From Citreimonas sp042096055 (lineage in GTDB: Bacteria; Pseudomonadota; Alphaproteobacteria; Rhodobacterales; Rhodobacteraceae), in assembly GCF_042096055.1 (NCBI RefSeq), contig NZ_JBELMH010000047.1:1-27233 (forward strand): a stretch of 27,233 nucleotides of DNA. Reading direction: 5' to 3'. The notes beneath the pieces are model-generated. The model was not told the origin of the DNA, did not search any database, and saw only the letters and a program-made list of their open reading frames with translations. The translations under genes were made by a program, and so were the position numbers. Shown here in pieces: positions 15,703-23,703 of this stretch; position 1 is the first letter of the stretch, and every line of letters starts with the position of its first letter.

Positions 15703-16022
15703 TGTTTCTGCGCCCAGTCGATCAGCGCTTCGTCCAGCGGGTCGATCTCGCGGCCGCACAGCGCCTCGGCCTCGGGCCAGAGATGCGAGAAGGATTCGAA
15801 GACGGTCGACGCGCCGGTGGCGTTCGAGACCACGAAGGACGTGCCCTGCCATTCCGCCAGCTTGATCCGGCGGAAGGACAGGACCCGGTTGGCCGCGGCC
15901 ACGCGCCTTGCGCCCTCGGACCGCCGCGAATGGCGATCGGTGTTGCGGGTGAACACGCCGGGGCGATCAACCGAATGCGTCCAGTGATCGTCACATCCGA
16001 GAATTCCGCAAAGCGAGCACAT
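15699..16022 (-). CDS. Small CxxC protein coupled to the COG0523 GTPase
   Basis: I do not recognise a named family for this 107-residue protein. It begins MCSLCGILGCDDHW, so Cys2, Cys5, Cys10 and His13 could bind a metal. The rest is polar and partly helical in appearance, with no membrane segment. AAAGG lies before the ATG, and its stop overlaps the GTPase start as ATGA, so the two are made together. A metal-binding or client-recognition partner of the GTPase is a fair guess, but only the linkage and cysteine pattern support it. Confidence 0.8.
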   Translation of the reverse strand: MCSLCGILGCDDHWTHSVDRPGVFTRNTDRHSRRSEGARRVAAANRVLSFRRIKLAEWQGTSFVVSNATGASTVFESFSHLWPEAEALCGREIDPLDEALIDWAQKQ

Positions 16023-16044
16023 GAGGGGCCTTTCGTGTTGTGGC

Positions 16045-16071
16045 GGGCCGCCCCCGGCTGGGAAGCGGCCC
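16045..16071. other. Intercistronic hairpin before the CxxC gene
   Basis: GGGCCGC and GCGGCCC form a perfect 7-base-pair stem around a 13-base loop in the 60-base gap between the deacetylase-like gene and the small CxxC gene. There is no T run, so mRNA processing or stability is more likely than termination. Confidence 0.4.
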
Positions 16072-16082
16072 TTCGGCAGAGG

Positions 16083-16961
16083 TTACTTGCGCGGGAAGCG
16101 CCGGTCGTAATCGTCGGCCATCTCGTTCATCGTCAGGAAGCGGACGCCTTCGTGCGCCTTCATGTGCGCGATCAGCCGTTCCAGCATCATCAGCACCTGC
16201 GGGCGGCCGGACACGTCGGGGTGGATCGTGATCGGGAAGACCGCGTAATCCATGTTCCGATACACCCAGTCGAACTGGTCGCGCCACATCTGCTCGATGT
16301 CGCGGGGGTTCACGAAGCCATGGCTGTTGGGCGATTTCTTGATGAACATCATCGGCGGAAGGTCGTCGAGATACCAGTTCGCCGGGATCTCGATCAGGTC
16401 GGTCTCCTCGCCGCGCACCAGCGGCTTCATCCACTCCTCGGGCTTGGCCGAGTAGTCGATCTTGGTCCACTTGTCGCCGACGCGCACGCGGTAGGGCGTG
16501 AAGTCGTTGTGCATCAGCGAGTGGTCGTACTTGATGCCCTTCTTCAGCAGCAGCTCGTTGGTGACGTTGGAGAATTCCCACCACGGCGCCACGTAGCCGG
16601 TCGGCCGCTTGCCCGAGATCTCGGTGATCAGCTCGATCCCCTTGTCCAGCACGGCCTCTTCCTGCTCGGCCGTCATGGCGATCGGGTTCTCGTGGCTGTA
16701 GCCGTGGATGCCGATCTCGTGGCCGCGCTTGGCGACGTCGCGCATCTGCTCGGGGAAGGTCTCGGCCGAATGGCCGGGGATGAACCAGGTCGTCGTCAGC
16801 CCCTGCTGGTCGAACAGGTCGAGCAGGCGGGGCGAGCCGACCTCGCCCGCGAACATCCCGCGCGAGATGTCGTCGGGGCTGTCCTCGCCGCCGTAAGAGC
16901 CGAGCCAGCCGGCGACCGCGTCGACGTCGATGCCGAAGCCGACCTGAATATCCTTAGCCAT
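16083..16961 (-). CDS. Polysaccharide-deacetylase-fold hydrolase of the HpPgdA / cyclic-imidase type
   Basis: The 292-residue protein is very close in length and sequence to Helicobacter pylori PgdA (HP0310), as I recall that sequence: AVAGWLGSYGGEDSPDDISR, AMTAEQEE and EIPANWYLDDLPPMMFIKKS are family stretches. The metal ligands Asp14, His86 and His90 fall at the same numbers (DVDAVAG and HGYSH). There is no signal peptide, so it is cytoplasmic. Relatives include a Pseudomonas cyclic imide hydrolase, and the wider family includes PuuE-type allantoinase, so imide or ureide ring opening fits better than cell-wall deacetylation beside a transporter and an asparaginase-like gene. AGGGAGA precedes the ATG. 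Family sure, substrate inferred. Confidence 0.93.
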   Translation of the reverse strand: MAKDIQVGFGIDVDAVAGWLGSYGGEDSPDDISRGMFAGEVGSPRLLDLFDQQGLTTTWFIPGHSAETFPEQMRDVAKRGHEIGIHGYSHENPIAMTAEQEEAVLDKGIELITEISGKRPTGYVAPWWEFSNVTNELLLKKGIKYDHSLMHNDFTPYRVRVGDKWTKIDYSAKPEEWMKPLVRGEETDLIEIPANWYLDDLPPMMFIKKSPNSHGFVNPRDIEQMWRDQFDWVYRNMDYAVFPITIHPDVSGRPQVLMMLERLIAHMKAHEGVRFLTMNEMADDYDRRFPRK

Positions 16962-16983
16962 GGTTGTAGTCTCCCTCTTTCCG

Positions 16984-18051
16984 TTACTGGTGAATCAACG
17001 TGACCGATGCGGGGTCGACCCCCAGCGTCACGGCCGAGCCTGACGACAGGCTTTCGGCCTCGGGCGAGCCGGAATGCGTCTCGACGTCGATCTCGCGGCC
17101 GTCGCTGAGGCGCACACGCAGGAAGCCGATCGAGCCCACAAGCTGCTTGGCGGTCACGGTGCCGGGCAGCGCGATCTCTCCGGGCGTGTGGCGCAGGCCC
17201 AGGCGGAAGGATTCCGCCGGGATCACGGCGGTGTCGGCGCCGGTTCCGCCGACGCCCGCGATGGGCCCGTAGGGCGTCTCGATCTGCTGCAGCCCGCCGT
17301 CGAGCGCGGGGCCCGGCTTGCCCCGGATGATGGTGTTCGAGCCGATGAACTCGGCCACGAAGGGCGTGGCGGGACGGGTGTACAGCTCTTTCGGGGCGGA
17401 TATCTGCTCGACCACGCCGTTCGACATGACGACCACGCGGTCCGACAGGCCCAGCGCCTCGGACTGCGCATGGGTGACGAAGACGAAGGTGATCCCGAGA
17501 TCGCGCTGCAGCAGCTTAAGCTCGTTCTGGATGATCCGCCGCAGGCTGGCGTCCAGCGCGCCCAGCGGCTCGTCCAGCAGCAGGATCTCGGGCTCGACCA
17601 CAAGGCCGCGCGCCAGCGCGATCCGCTGCTTCTGGCCGCCCGACAGCCGGTCGGCCTTGCGGTCGGCGAATTCGTTGAGGTTGAGCATCTCGAGGATGCG
17701 GTCGACCTTGTTGTTCTTCTCGGCCCTGGGCATCTTCTTGACGTCGAGGCCGAAGGCGATGTTCTGGCGCACGGTCATGTGCGGAAACAACGCGTAGTTC
17801 TGGAAGATCATCGAGGTCGGGCGCTTCTCGGGCGGCGTGTGCGACACGTTCCGGCCCTTGATCAGGATCTCGCCGTTGGTGATGTCCTCGAACCCCGCGA
17901 TCATGCGAAGCGTCGTGGATTTGCCGCACCCGGACGGGCCGAGGAACGCCACGAATTCCCCCTTCTCGACCTTCAGGTCGAAATCGGACACCGCGACGGT
18001 CCCGTCGGGATAGGTCTTGCCGACCGAAACGAGTTCAAGATCGTACTGCAT
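16984..18051 (-). CDS. ABC transporter ATPase 2 (PotA-like), canonical motifs
   Basis: The protein has 355 residues: Walker A GPSGCGKST (38-46), Q-loop IFQNYALFPH, signature LSGGQKQR (from 136), Walker B EILLLDEP, D-loop GALD and H-loop VTHAQSEAL with His194. A TOBE-type C-terminal domain follows. All catalytic residues are present. It energises import by the permease pair encoded upstream, probably together with ATPase 1 of the same operon. The start is the ATG at 18051 (GAGG about 10 bases before it); a GTG at 18057 would add two residues. It is separated from the exported binding protein by a 70-base gap with a strong hairpin. Confidence 0.94.
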   Translation of the reverse strand: MQYDLELVSVGKTYPDGTVAVSDFDLKVEKGEFVAFLGPSGCGKSTTLRMIAGFEDITNGEILIKGRNVSHTPPEKRPTSMIFQNYALFPHMTVRQNIAFGLDVKKMPRAEKNNKVDRILEMLNLNEFADRKADRLSGGQKQRIALARGLVVEPEILLLDEPLGALDASLRRIIQNELKLLQRDLGITFVFVTHAQSEALGLSDRVVVMSNGVVEQISAPKELYTRPATPFVAEFIGSNTIIRGKPGPALDGGLQQIETPYGPIAGVGGTGADTAVIPAESFRLGLRHTPGEIALPGTVTAKQLVGSIGFLRVRLSDGREIDVETHSGSPEAESLSSGSAVTLGVDPASVTLIHQ

Positions 18052-18087
18052 CGTCACCGTGCCTCGGAACGTTGGGGGCCATGCGGT

Positions 18088-18112
18088 GGGCGCGCGGTCT
18101 GGCCGCGCGCCC
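18088..18112. other. Strong intercistronic hairpin after the exported binding-protein gene
   Basis: A perfect 10-base-pair G+C stem (GGGCGCGCGG with CCGCGCGCCC) with a 5-base loop, just after the binding-protein stop and without a T run. Structures in this place often protect the upstream mRNA from 3' decay, so that the binding protein is made in excess over the ATPase. No second copy was noticed in the window. Confidence 0.6.
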
Positions 18113-18121
18113 GGTCGTCGA

Positions 18122-19339
18122 TCAGGCGTTCAGGAACTCGTCCCAGCGGCGGATCAGGTGGTCGTACTCGTCCGGCCACTGGTGCCAGTAGGCGACGTTC
18201 GAGGCGCGCTCTTCGAGCGAGCCGCCGTCGCGCAGATCGCCCGGCACGATGCCGCGCTCGGCCGGGGCATCCCACGGCTGGCCCTCGTACCAGAAGGCAT
18301 AGGCCATGGGGTCCATCGCGTTCTTGATGTTGGTCGAGGGCGAGTAGTAGCCCTGCTCGGTCACGGTGATGCCCGGCTCACCCGAGAGCCAGAAGTTGGC
18401 GTAGGCGATCACGGCCTCGCGGTTCGGCGTGCCCTTCAGCATCGACGGCCCGATCGACCAGGCGCGGTAGCCTTCGCGCGGCCGCGCGTACTTGGCGGGC
18501 TTGCCCTGCGCTTTCACCGCCATCACGGCCGGCTGCCATGCGTCGCAGACCACCATCTCGCCCGAGGCCATCAGGTTCACCAGCTCGCCGAAGTCACCCC
18601 ACAGGGCGCGGAACTGGCCGTCCTTCTTCTTGGCGATCAGGAACTTCGTGGCTTCGTCGATTTCCTCGACGTTGGGGTTGCCGGGGTTCGGGACCTCGAG
18701 CATGCCCAGCGTGTTCATCGCCAGGATCGCCTGGCCGAACGCGATCAGCGGGTCGACGTTCAGGCCCGACTTGCCGCGCCACTTCTCGTCGAAGATGGCG
18801 GTCCAAGTGTTGGCTTCCTCGTCCGACAGCACCTCGGGGTTGTAGCCGATCGAGTCGTAGTTGTAGACGGCCGGGACCATGTACAGTTCGGTCTGCGCTT
18901 CGTCCGCCCAGATCTGGCCGACGATCTGAGAGCGGGTTTCCCACTTCGGATCTGGCGTGGTGAAGGTGTCGCGGATGTTGGCCCAGTTCGGCACTTCCGA
19001 GACCGGGATCGGCTCGACGTTGTCGGTGGCGATCAGCGCGGGCAGACGCTCGGCGATGATCTCCCACGTGTCGAAATCGGACGAGCCCGACAGGATGCGC
19101 GTCTGCGAATCCGGGAAGGTCGCGGGCGTGCCCGAGACCGAACCGACGCCGCTCGACTGCTGGAACATCTCGAGGATGCGGTCCTGAACGGTGGTCGACA
19201 GGCCGGTCGTGCGCAGCGCCTGGTTGCCCAGTTCCTGCGCGCGGGCCCAGCTGGCCCACGGATGGATCCCGGTGCCGAGGGCGGCGGCGCCAAGCGCGGC
19301 GCTGCCCTTCATGAAGGTACGACGGTTCGGTGTTTTCAT
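18122..19339 (-). CDS. ABC transporter periplasmic solute-binding protein (PotD-like), Tat-exported
   Basis: The 405-residue chain begins with a twin-arginine leader: NRRTFMKG, a hydrophobic alanine/glycine stretch and a cleavage site near ARAQ. The rest is a type-2 periplasmic binding fold of the putrescine/spermidine group. Of two start codons (19345 and 19339) the second is better placed behind AGGGA. It delivers the ligand to the two permeases encoded upstream. The ligand could be a polyamine, an amino alcohol or another small nitrogenous compound; the sequence does not show which. The downstream paralogue without a leader is described separately. Confidence 0.92.
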   Translation of the reverse strand: MKTPNRRTFMKGSAALGAAALGTGIHPWASWARAQELGNQALRTTGLSTTVQDRILEMFQQSSGVGSVSGTPATFPDSQTRILSGSSDFDTWEIIAERLPALIATDNVEPIPVSEVPNWANIRDTFTTPDPKWETRSQIVGQIWADEAQTELYMVPAVYNYDSIGYNPEVLSDEEANTWTAIFDEKWRGKSGLNVDPLIAFGQAILAMNTLGMLEVPNPGNPNVEEIDEATKFLIAKKKDGQFRALWGDFGELVNLMASGEMVVCDAWQPAVMAVKAQGKPAKYARPREGYRAWSIGPSMLKGTPNREAVIAYANFWLSGEPGITVTEQGYYSPSTNIKNAMDPMAYAFWYEGQPWDAPAERGIVPGDLRDGGSLEERASNVAYWHQWPDEYDHLIRRWDEFLNA

Positions 19340-19375
19340 GGTCATGTTCCCTGCTTTTGATTGGTTTTCTAGACT

Positions 19376-20128
19376 TCAGTAGCGGCCCGGTAGCAGGCCG
19401 CCATCGACCGTCACGACCTGCCCCGTCAGGTAGGACGCGTCGGCGGATGCCAGGAAGCCGATGACGCTGGCGATCTCTTCCGGCTCGCCCAGACGGTTCA
19501 TCGGGATGTAGGGAGACGCGATTTCCGCAGCGTTCGGACCGAGGCTGTTCTGCTCGCTCAGAAGCTGCGCGGTGCGGATGTATCCCGGCGCCACGCCGTT
19601 CACGCGGATGCCACGGCGGGCGATCTCGACCGCGAGGCCGCGCACCAGGCCCACCACGCCGGACTTCGCCGCGGAATAATGGACGTGCTCGTCCCAGCCA
19701 TAGGCCACGCCCATGATCGAGCTGAGGCACACTATCGCGCCGCCGTCCTTCATCACCGGCAGCGCCGGTCGGATCACCCGCAGCATGCCCTTGAGGTCGA
19801 TGTCGAAGGTCAGGTCCCACTTCTCGTCCGTCATCTCGGACATCGGCACGCGGTGCGCGATCCCGGCATTGGCGACGATCACGTCGATCCGGCCGTGGCG
19901 CGCGGCGACGTCCGCGACCAGCGCGTCGGCGGCGGCCGTGTCGCGCACGTCGAGCGGCATGAACTCGGCGCTGCCGCCGGCCTTGGCGATCTCGTCCGCG
20001 ACCGCCGCGCCCTCGTCGGTAAGCACGTCCGTGACGACCACGTGGTCGCCCATCGCGCCGAAGCGCAGCGAAGTCGCCCGGCCGATGCCGATTCCGGCAC
20101 CGGTCACGATGACCACTCTCTTGTCCAT
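19376..20128 (-). CDS. Short-chain dehydrogenase/reductase, NAD-type (second of the pair)
   Basis: The 250 residues show a classical SDR: TGAGIGIG (9-16), NAG at 87-89, Ser136/137, Tyr151 and Lys155 (YSAAK). Asp34 at the end of the second strand favours NAD over NADP. It probably oxidises a hydroxyl group of the imported compound or a breakdown product, or reduces a carbonyl. GAGGG precedes the ATG, which lies 8 bases after the stop of the preceding dehydrogenase. The two enzymes are clearly different in sequence and so probably catalyse different steps or act on different stereoisomers. Confidence 0.93.
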   Translation of the reverse strand: MDKRVVIVTGAGIGIGRATSLRFGAMGDHVVVTDVLTDEGAAVADEIAKAGGSAEFMPLDVRDTAAADALVADVAARHGRIDVIVANAGIAHRVPMSEMTDEKWDLTFDIDLKGMLRVIRPALPVMKDGGAIVCLSSIMGVAYGWDEHVHYSAAKSGVVGLVRGLAVEIARRGIRVNGVAPGYIRTAQLLSEQNSLGPNAAEIASPYIPMNRLGEPEEIASVIGFLASADASYLTGQVVTVDGGLLPGRY

Positions 20129-20136
20129 GTCATCCC

Positions 20137-20865
20137 TCACAGCATCACGTCTCCGGAATTCGGCCCCAGCGTCTGGCCGACGAACAGCGCGGCGTCGTCC
20201 GAGCACAGGAAGCTGACGACGCCGCCGATCTCGGCGGGCTCTCCGAAGCGGCCCAGCGGCAGTTCGGCCTTCTTGGCGGTCTTCCAATCCTCGGACAGCG
20301 CGGCGACCAGCGGCGTGTTGACCGGCCCCGGCGCAACCGCATTGACGCGCACGCCCTTGGTCGAGACTTCGCGCGCCAGCGACTTGGTCATGCCGATGAT
20401 GGCAGCCTTGGCCCCGGCATAATGCGCCAGCTCGACGCCGCCGATCTGCCCAAGCTGAGAGGCGATGTTGACGATATGCCCCTGCCCCGCCTCGATCATG
20501 GCCGGCAGGCAGGCGCGGGTCATCAGGTACGTGCCGCGCACGTGCACCGCGAAGATGCGGTCGAAATCGGCGGGCTCGATCTCGAGGAACGGCGCCTGGT
20601 GGCCGAAGCCCGCGTTGTTCACCAGGATTTCGGGCACGCCAAGATCCGCGCGCACGGCCTGCATCATCGCGTCGACGGCCGCGTCGTCGCTGACATCGGC
20701 TGCGTAAGCATGTGCCTGCCCGCCCGCGTCGCGGATGCCGGCGGCGACCGTCTCGGCGGCCTTTAGATGCAAGTCGTTGACCGCCACCCGGTGACCGTCG
20801 CGCGCCAGCCGTTCGGCGATGGCCGCCCCGATGCCCGAACCAGCGCCTGTGACCAGCGCGATCAT
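20137..20865 (-). CDS. Short-chain dehydrogenase/reductase, NAD-type (first of the pair)
   Basis: A 242-residue classical SDR: TGAGSGIG near the N-terminus, NNAG at 83-86, Ser136, Tyr149 and Lys153 (YAGAK). Asp31 points to NAD. The start codon overlaps the stop of the second permease (ATGA), so it is translated with the transporter. This makes it very likely that the enzyme acts on the transported substrate. A GGAGGAGG-like site lies before the ATG. Sequence alone does not tell the substrate. Confidence 0.93.
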   Translation of the reverse strand: MIALVTGAGSGIGAAIAERLARDGHRVAVNDLHLKAAETVAAGIRDAGGQAHAYAADVSDDAAVDAMMQAVRADLGVPEILVNNAGFGHQAPFLEIEPADFDRIFAVHVRGTYLMTRACLPAMIEAGQGHIVNIASQLGQIGGVELAHYAGAKAAIIGMTKSLAREVSTKGVRVNAVAPGPVNTPLVAALSEDWKTAKKAELPLGRFGEPAEIGGVVSFLCSDDAALFVGQTLGPNSGDVML

Positions 20866-21710
20866 GCCGCCTCCTCCTGCCCGCCGAAGCGGCTTTTGGC
20901 GCGGGCGGTGAAGCGCTTCATCAGCAGGCCGTAGATGACCAGAAGCGTGAAGCTGAACAGCGTCGTCAGCACCCCGAAGGCGAAGATGTTGGGATAGATT
21001 TCGACCGAGAACGTCCCGTAGATCGACAGCGGCAGCGTCAGCTCGGCCCCGGCGGTGAACAGCGTGCGCGAGAATTCGTCGTAGCTGAGCGTGAAGCTGA
21101 ACAGCATCGACGAGAGCACGCCCGGGAAGATCAGCGGGAAGGTCACACGCCGGAACGTCTGCGCCGGGCTGACTCCCAGCGAGAGCGAGGCTTCCTCGAC
21201 CGAGCGGTCGAAGCGGTTGAAGATCGCCAACATCACGAGGAAGGCGAAGGGGAAGGTGTAGACGACGTGCAGCACGAACGACGTGCTCCACCACGCGCGG
21301 CCGATGTCGAGGAAGTTCGACAGCAGCGCCACGCCCAGGCCCACCAGCACGCCGGGCACCATCATGCCGAGGATGATCAGGTAGAAGACCGGGCCCGAGC
21401 CCTTGAAGCGGGTGCGGAACGCCTCGGCGCTCATGGTGCCCAGCGTGACCGACACGACCGTGGTCATAAACGCCAGCACCAGCGAACGGATCAGGCTTTC
21501 GCCGACGGGCAGCTGCGAGACGCGCGATGTCTCGGCGAGGCCCAGCAGGTGCCGGTACCAGTAGATCGACCATTCCTGCACGGGGAACTGGGGGCCGCCG
21601 CCCTGGCTCTGGAAGCTGAGGATCGCCAGCACGATCATCGGACCGTACAGGAACAGCAGGAAAAGCCCGGCATAGACCGCAAGGGCGGGGCGCAGAAGAC
21701 CGACTTGCAT
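20862..21710 (-). CDS. ABC transporter permease 2 (PotC-like)
   Basis: At 282 residues with about six membrane segments, this is a typical BPD_transp_1 permease. The loop that contacts the ATPase (EAA motif) is EEASLSLGVSPAQTFRRVTF, ending in PLIFPGVL. AAGGAAA lies before the ATG, which starts 2 bases after the stop of permease 1. With permease 1 it forms the membrane channel of the importer. The stop overlaps the first dehydrogenase gene. Confidence 0.94.
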   Translation of the reverse strand: MQVGLLRPALAVYAGLFLLFLYGPMIVLAILSFQSQGGGPQFPVQEWSIYWYRHLLGLAETSRVSQLPVGESLIRSLVLAFMTTVVSVTLGTMSAEAFRTRFKGSGPVFYLIILGMMVPGVLVGLGVALLSNFLDIGRAWWSTSFVLHVVYTFPFAFLVMLAIFNRFDRSVEEASLSLGVSPAQTFRRVTFPLIFPGVLSSMLFSFTLSYDEFSRTLFTAGAELTLPLSIYGTFSVEIYPNIFAFGVLTTLFSFTLLVIYGLLMKRFTARAKSRFGGQEEAA

Positions 21711-21712
21711 GA

Positions 21713-22624
21713 TCACATTTCCTTCCGAAGGTCGACGACGCGCAGCGCCAGCGTGATGACTGCCGTGATGATCACCGTCAGCACCACGCCTGCGACGGCG
21801 GCGAAGGCCCATTTCAGCGACCCGACCTGGCTGACGATGATGTTGCCAAGCAGGTTCACCTTGCGGCCCGAAAGCGAGGCGGCGGTGGCGAATTCGCCCA
21901 GCACCATGACCGACACGAAGATCGTGCCGACGATCACGCCGGGCAGCGACAGGGGCAGGACGATGCGCCAGAAGATCGTGCCGAACGAAGCGCCCAGATC
22001 GCGCGCCGCCTCGATCACGGACTCGTCGATGCGGGCGATCATGAAGGTGATCGGCCCGACCATGAACACGCAGTAGATCTGCGTCATGCCGACATAGACC
22101 GAGAATTCAGAGAACAGCAGGAAGGTCAGTGGCTGGTCGATCAGGCCGAGCTTCGTCAGGATGATGTTGATCGCGCCCTCGGTGCCCAGCATCGGGCGCC
22201 AGGCGATCACGCGGATCAGGAACGACGTCCAGAACGGGATCACGCAGGCGACCAGCAGCGCGGTCTGCAGCGTCTGGTTCTTGACGAAAAGACCGATGAA
22301 CAACGCCACCGGGTAGCCGATCACGATGGTCGCGACCAGCACGATGATCCAGGCCTTGAGCGTCGTCCAGATCGCCGCGAGATATGTCGACGAGCTCATG
22401 AACTGTTCCCAGCTGTCGGTCGTCAGCGTGGGTTCGATGGCAAAGGTGGTCTGCGTCCAGAACGAGACGTAGATGACCATGCAAAGCGGCAGCAGCATGA
22501 ACAAGACCATCCACAGCACACCGGGGCTGAGCAGCAGCAGAGCGCGACGGCGATCGCGGGCCTCGCGCGCGACGGCGGGGCTGGTCTGTTTGTTGGCCGG
22601 CGCGTCGGTCGTCATCGTGGCCAT
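21713..22624 (-). CDS. ABC transporter permease 1 (PotB-like)
   Basis: The 303-residue protein has a polar N-terminal tail of about 25 residues and then six membrane segments. The ATPase-contact loop is IEAARDLGASFGTIFWRIVL, followed by PLSLPGVIVG. Its ATG overlaps the stop of ATPase 1 (TGATG), so the two are translated together. It pairs with permease 2. The organisation follows potABC, except that the operon carries a second ATPase gene downstream. Confidence 0.94.
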   Translation of the reverse strand: MATMTTDAPANKQTSPAVAREARDRRRALLLLSPGVLWMVLFMLLPLCMVIYVSFWTQTTFAIEPTLTTDSWEQFMSSSTYLAAIWTTLKAWIIVLVATIVIGYPVALFIGLFVKNQTLQTALLVACVIPFWTSFLIRVIAWRPMLGTEGAINIILTKLGLIDQPLTFLLFSEFSVYVGMTQIYCVFMVGPITFMIARIDESVIEAARDLGASFGTIFWRIVLPLSLPGVIVGTIFVSVMVLGEFATAASLSGRKVNLLGNIIVSQVGSLKWAFAAVAGVVLTVIITAVITLALRVVDLRKEM

Positions 22625-23703
22625 CAGGCGGCTCCCTTGAACAGGACCGCCGCTTCGGGCGGGAAGTGCAGGGCGTAGGTGCGCCCCTCTTTCAGGGCGG
22701 GGAGACGAGGATCGCTGAGGTGGTCCAGCACCTGGATCAGCGAGCCGTCCGGAGTGCGGAAGAACGACAGGGTCGTGGGGCCGTTGAACTCGCCGGTCAG
22801 GTAGACGGCCTCGAAATGATCGTGGGCCTCGGGCACCTCGGCCGGGTCGCAGACGTCGATCCGGTCGAACCGCACGCCCAGCTGCGCCGGCGTCCGGTCG
22901 GCCACCGGCTCGTTGATCGGCAGCAGGCCCACCGAGGTGCGCAACCCGCCGCCCTCGACGACGCCGGGCAGGATGTTCCAGGCATTCAGGTGATGCGCGG
23001 CCGCCGGATTCGACGGCTGCGTGAACAGGGTGCGGGCGCTGTCGACTTGGGCAATCTTGCCGTCGGCGAGGACCGCGACGGTGTCGCCCATGGTCAGCGC
23101 CTCGGTCTCGGAGCCGGTCACGTGCAGGAAGCTGACCTTCAGCCGTTCGCGGATTGCCCGAAGCTCGTCGCACATCCGGGCGCGCAGGTTGGCGTCGAGC
23201 GCGCCAAGCGGCTCGTCCAGCAGCACGACGCGCGGCTCGGTCACCAGCGTGCGCGCCAAAGCGACGCGCTGACGTTGTCCACCCGAAATCTCGCCGACGC
23301 CGCGATGGCCGAAGTCCGCGAGGCCCACGAGGTCGAGCGCGTTTTGCGTGCGCTCGCGGATCTCGGCTTCGTTCTCTATGCGCCCGGTCTCGCGGTAGCG
23401 CAGTCCGAAGGCCACGTTCTCGGCGACCGAGAGGTGCGGGAACAGCGCGAAGTTCTGGAACACGAACCCGATGTCGCGGCGGTGCGGCGGTACGCCGTCG
23501 AGGCGGTCGCCGTTCAGGAGGACCTGCCCCTCGTTCGGCTCTTCGTAGCCCGCGATCAGCCGCAGAAGCGTGGTCTTTCCGGACCCCGACGCGCCGAGAA
23601 GCGACAGGTATGTGTCGTCCGGAACGGTCAAGTCCAGGCCGTCGAGAGCCACGACGTTCCCGTATCGCCTGGTGACGCCAACGAGCTTCAGCACACCGAT
23701 CAT
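22624..23703 (-). CDS. ABC transporter ATPase 1 (PotA-like) lacking the H-loop histidine
   Basis: The protein has 359 residues: Walker A GASGSGKT (37-44), Q-loop VFQNFALFPH, signature ISGGQRQR (from 139), Walker B RVVLLDEP and D-loop GALD. The H-loop, normally VTHDQ-EAL, reads VTGSETEAL, so the switch histidine is Gly197. A C-terminal TOBE-like domain is present. It is the first gene of the 12-gene operon and should be weak or inactive alone in ATP hydrolysis at that site, which suggests pairing with canonical ATPase 2 (inference). The ATG at 23703 directly abuts AAAAGG, so the GTG at 23694, about 8 bases behind AAGGA, may be the true start. Confidence 0.93.
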   Translation of the reverse strand: MIGVLKLVGVTRRYGNVVALDGLDLTVPDDTYLSLLGASGSGKTTLLRLIAGYEEPNEGQVLLNGDRLDGVPPHRRDIGFVFQNFALFPHLSVAENVAFGLRYRETGRIENEAEIRERTQNALDLVGLADFGHRGVGEISGGQRQRVALARTLVTEPRVVLLDEPLGALDANLRARMCDELRAIRERLKVSFLHVTGSETEALTMGDTVAVLADGKIAQVDSARTLFTQPSNPAAAHHLNAWNILPGVVEGGGLRTSVGLLPINEPVADRTPAQLGVRFDRIDVCDPAEVPEAHDHFEAVYLTGEFNGPTTLSFFRTPDGSLIQVLDHLSDPRLPALKEGRTYALHFPPEAAVLFKGAA

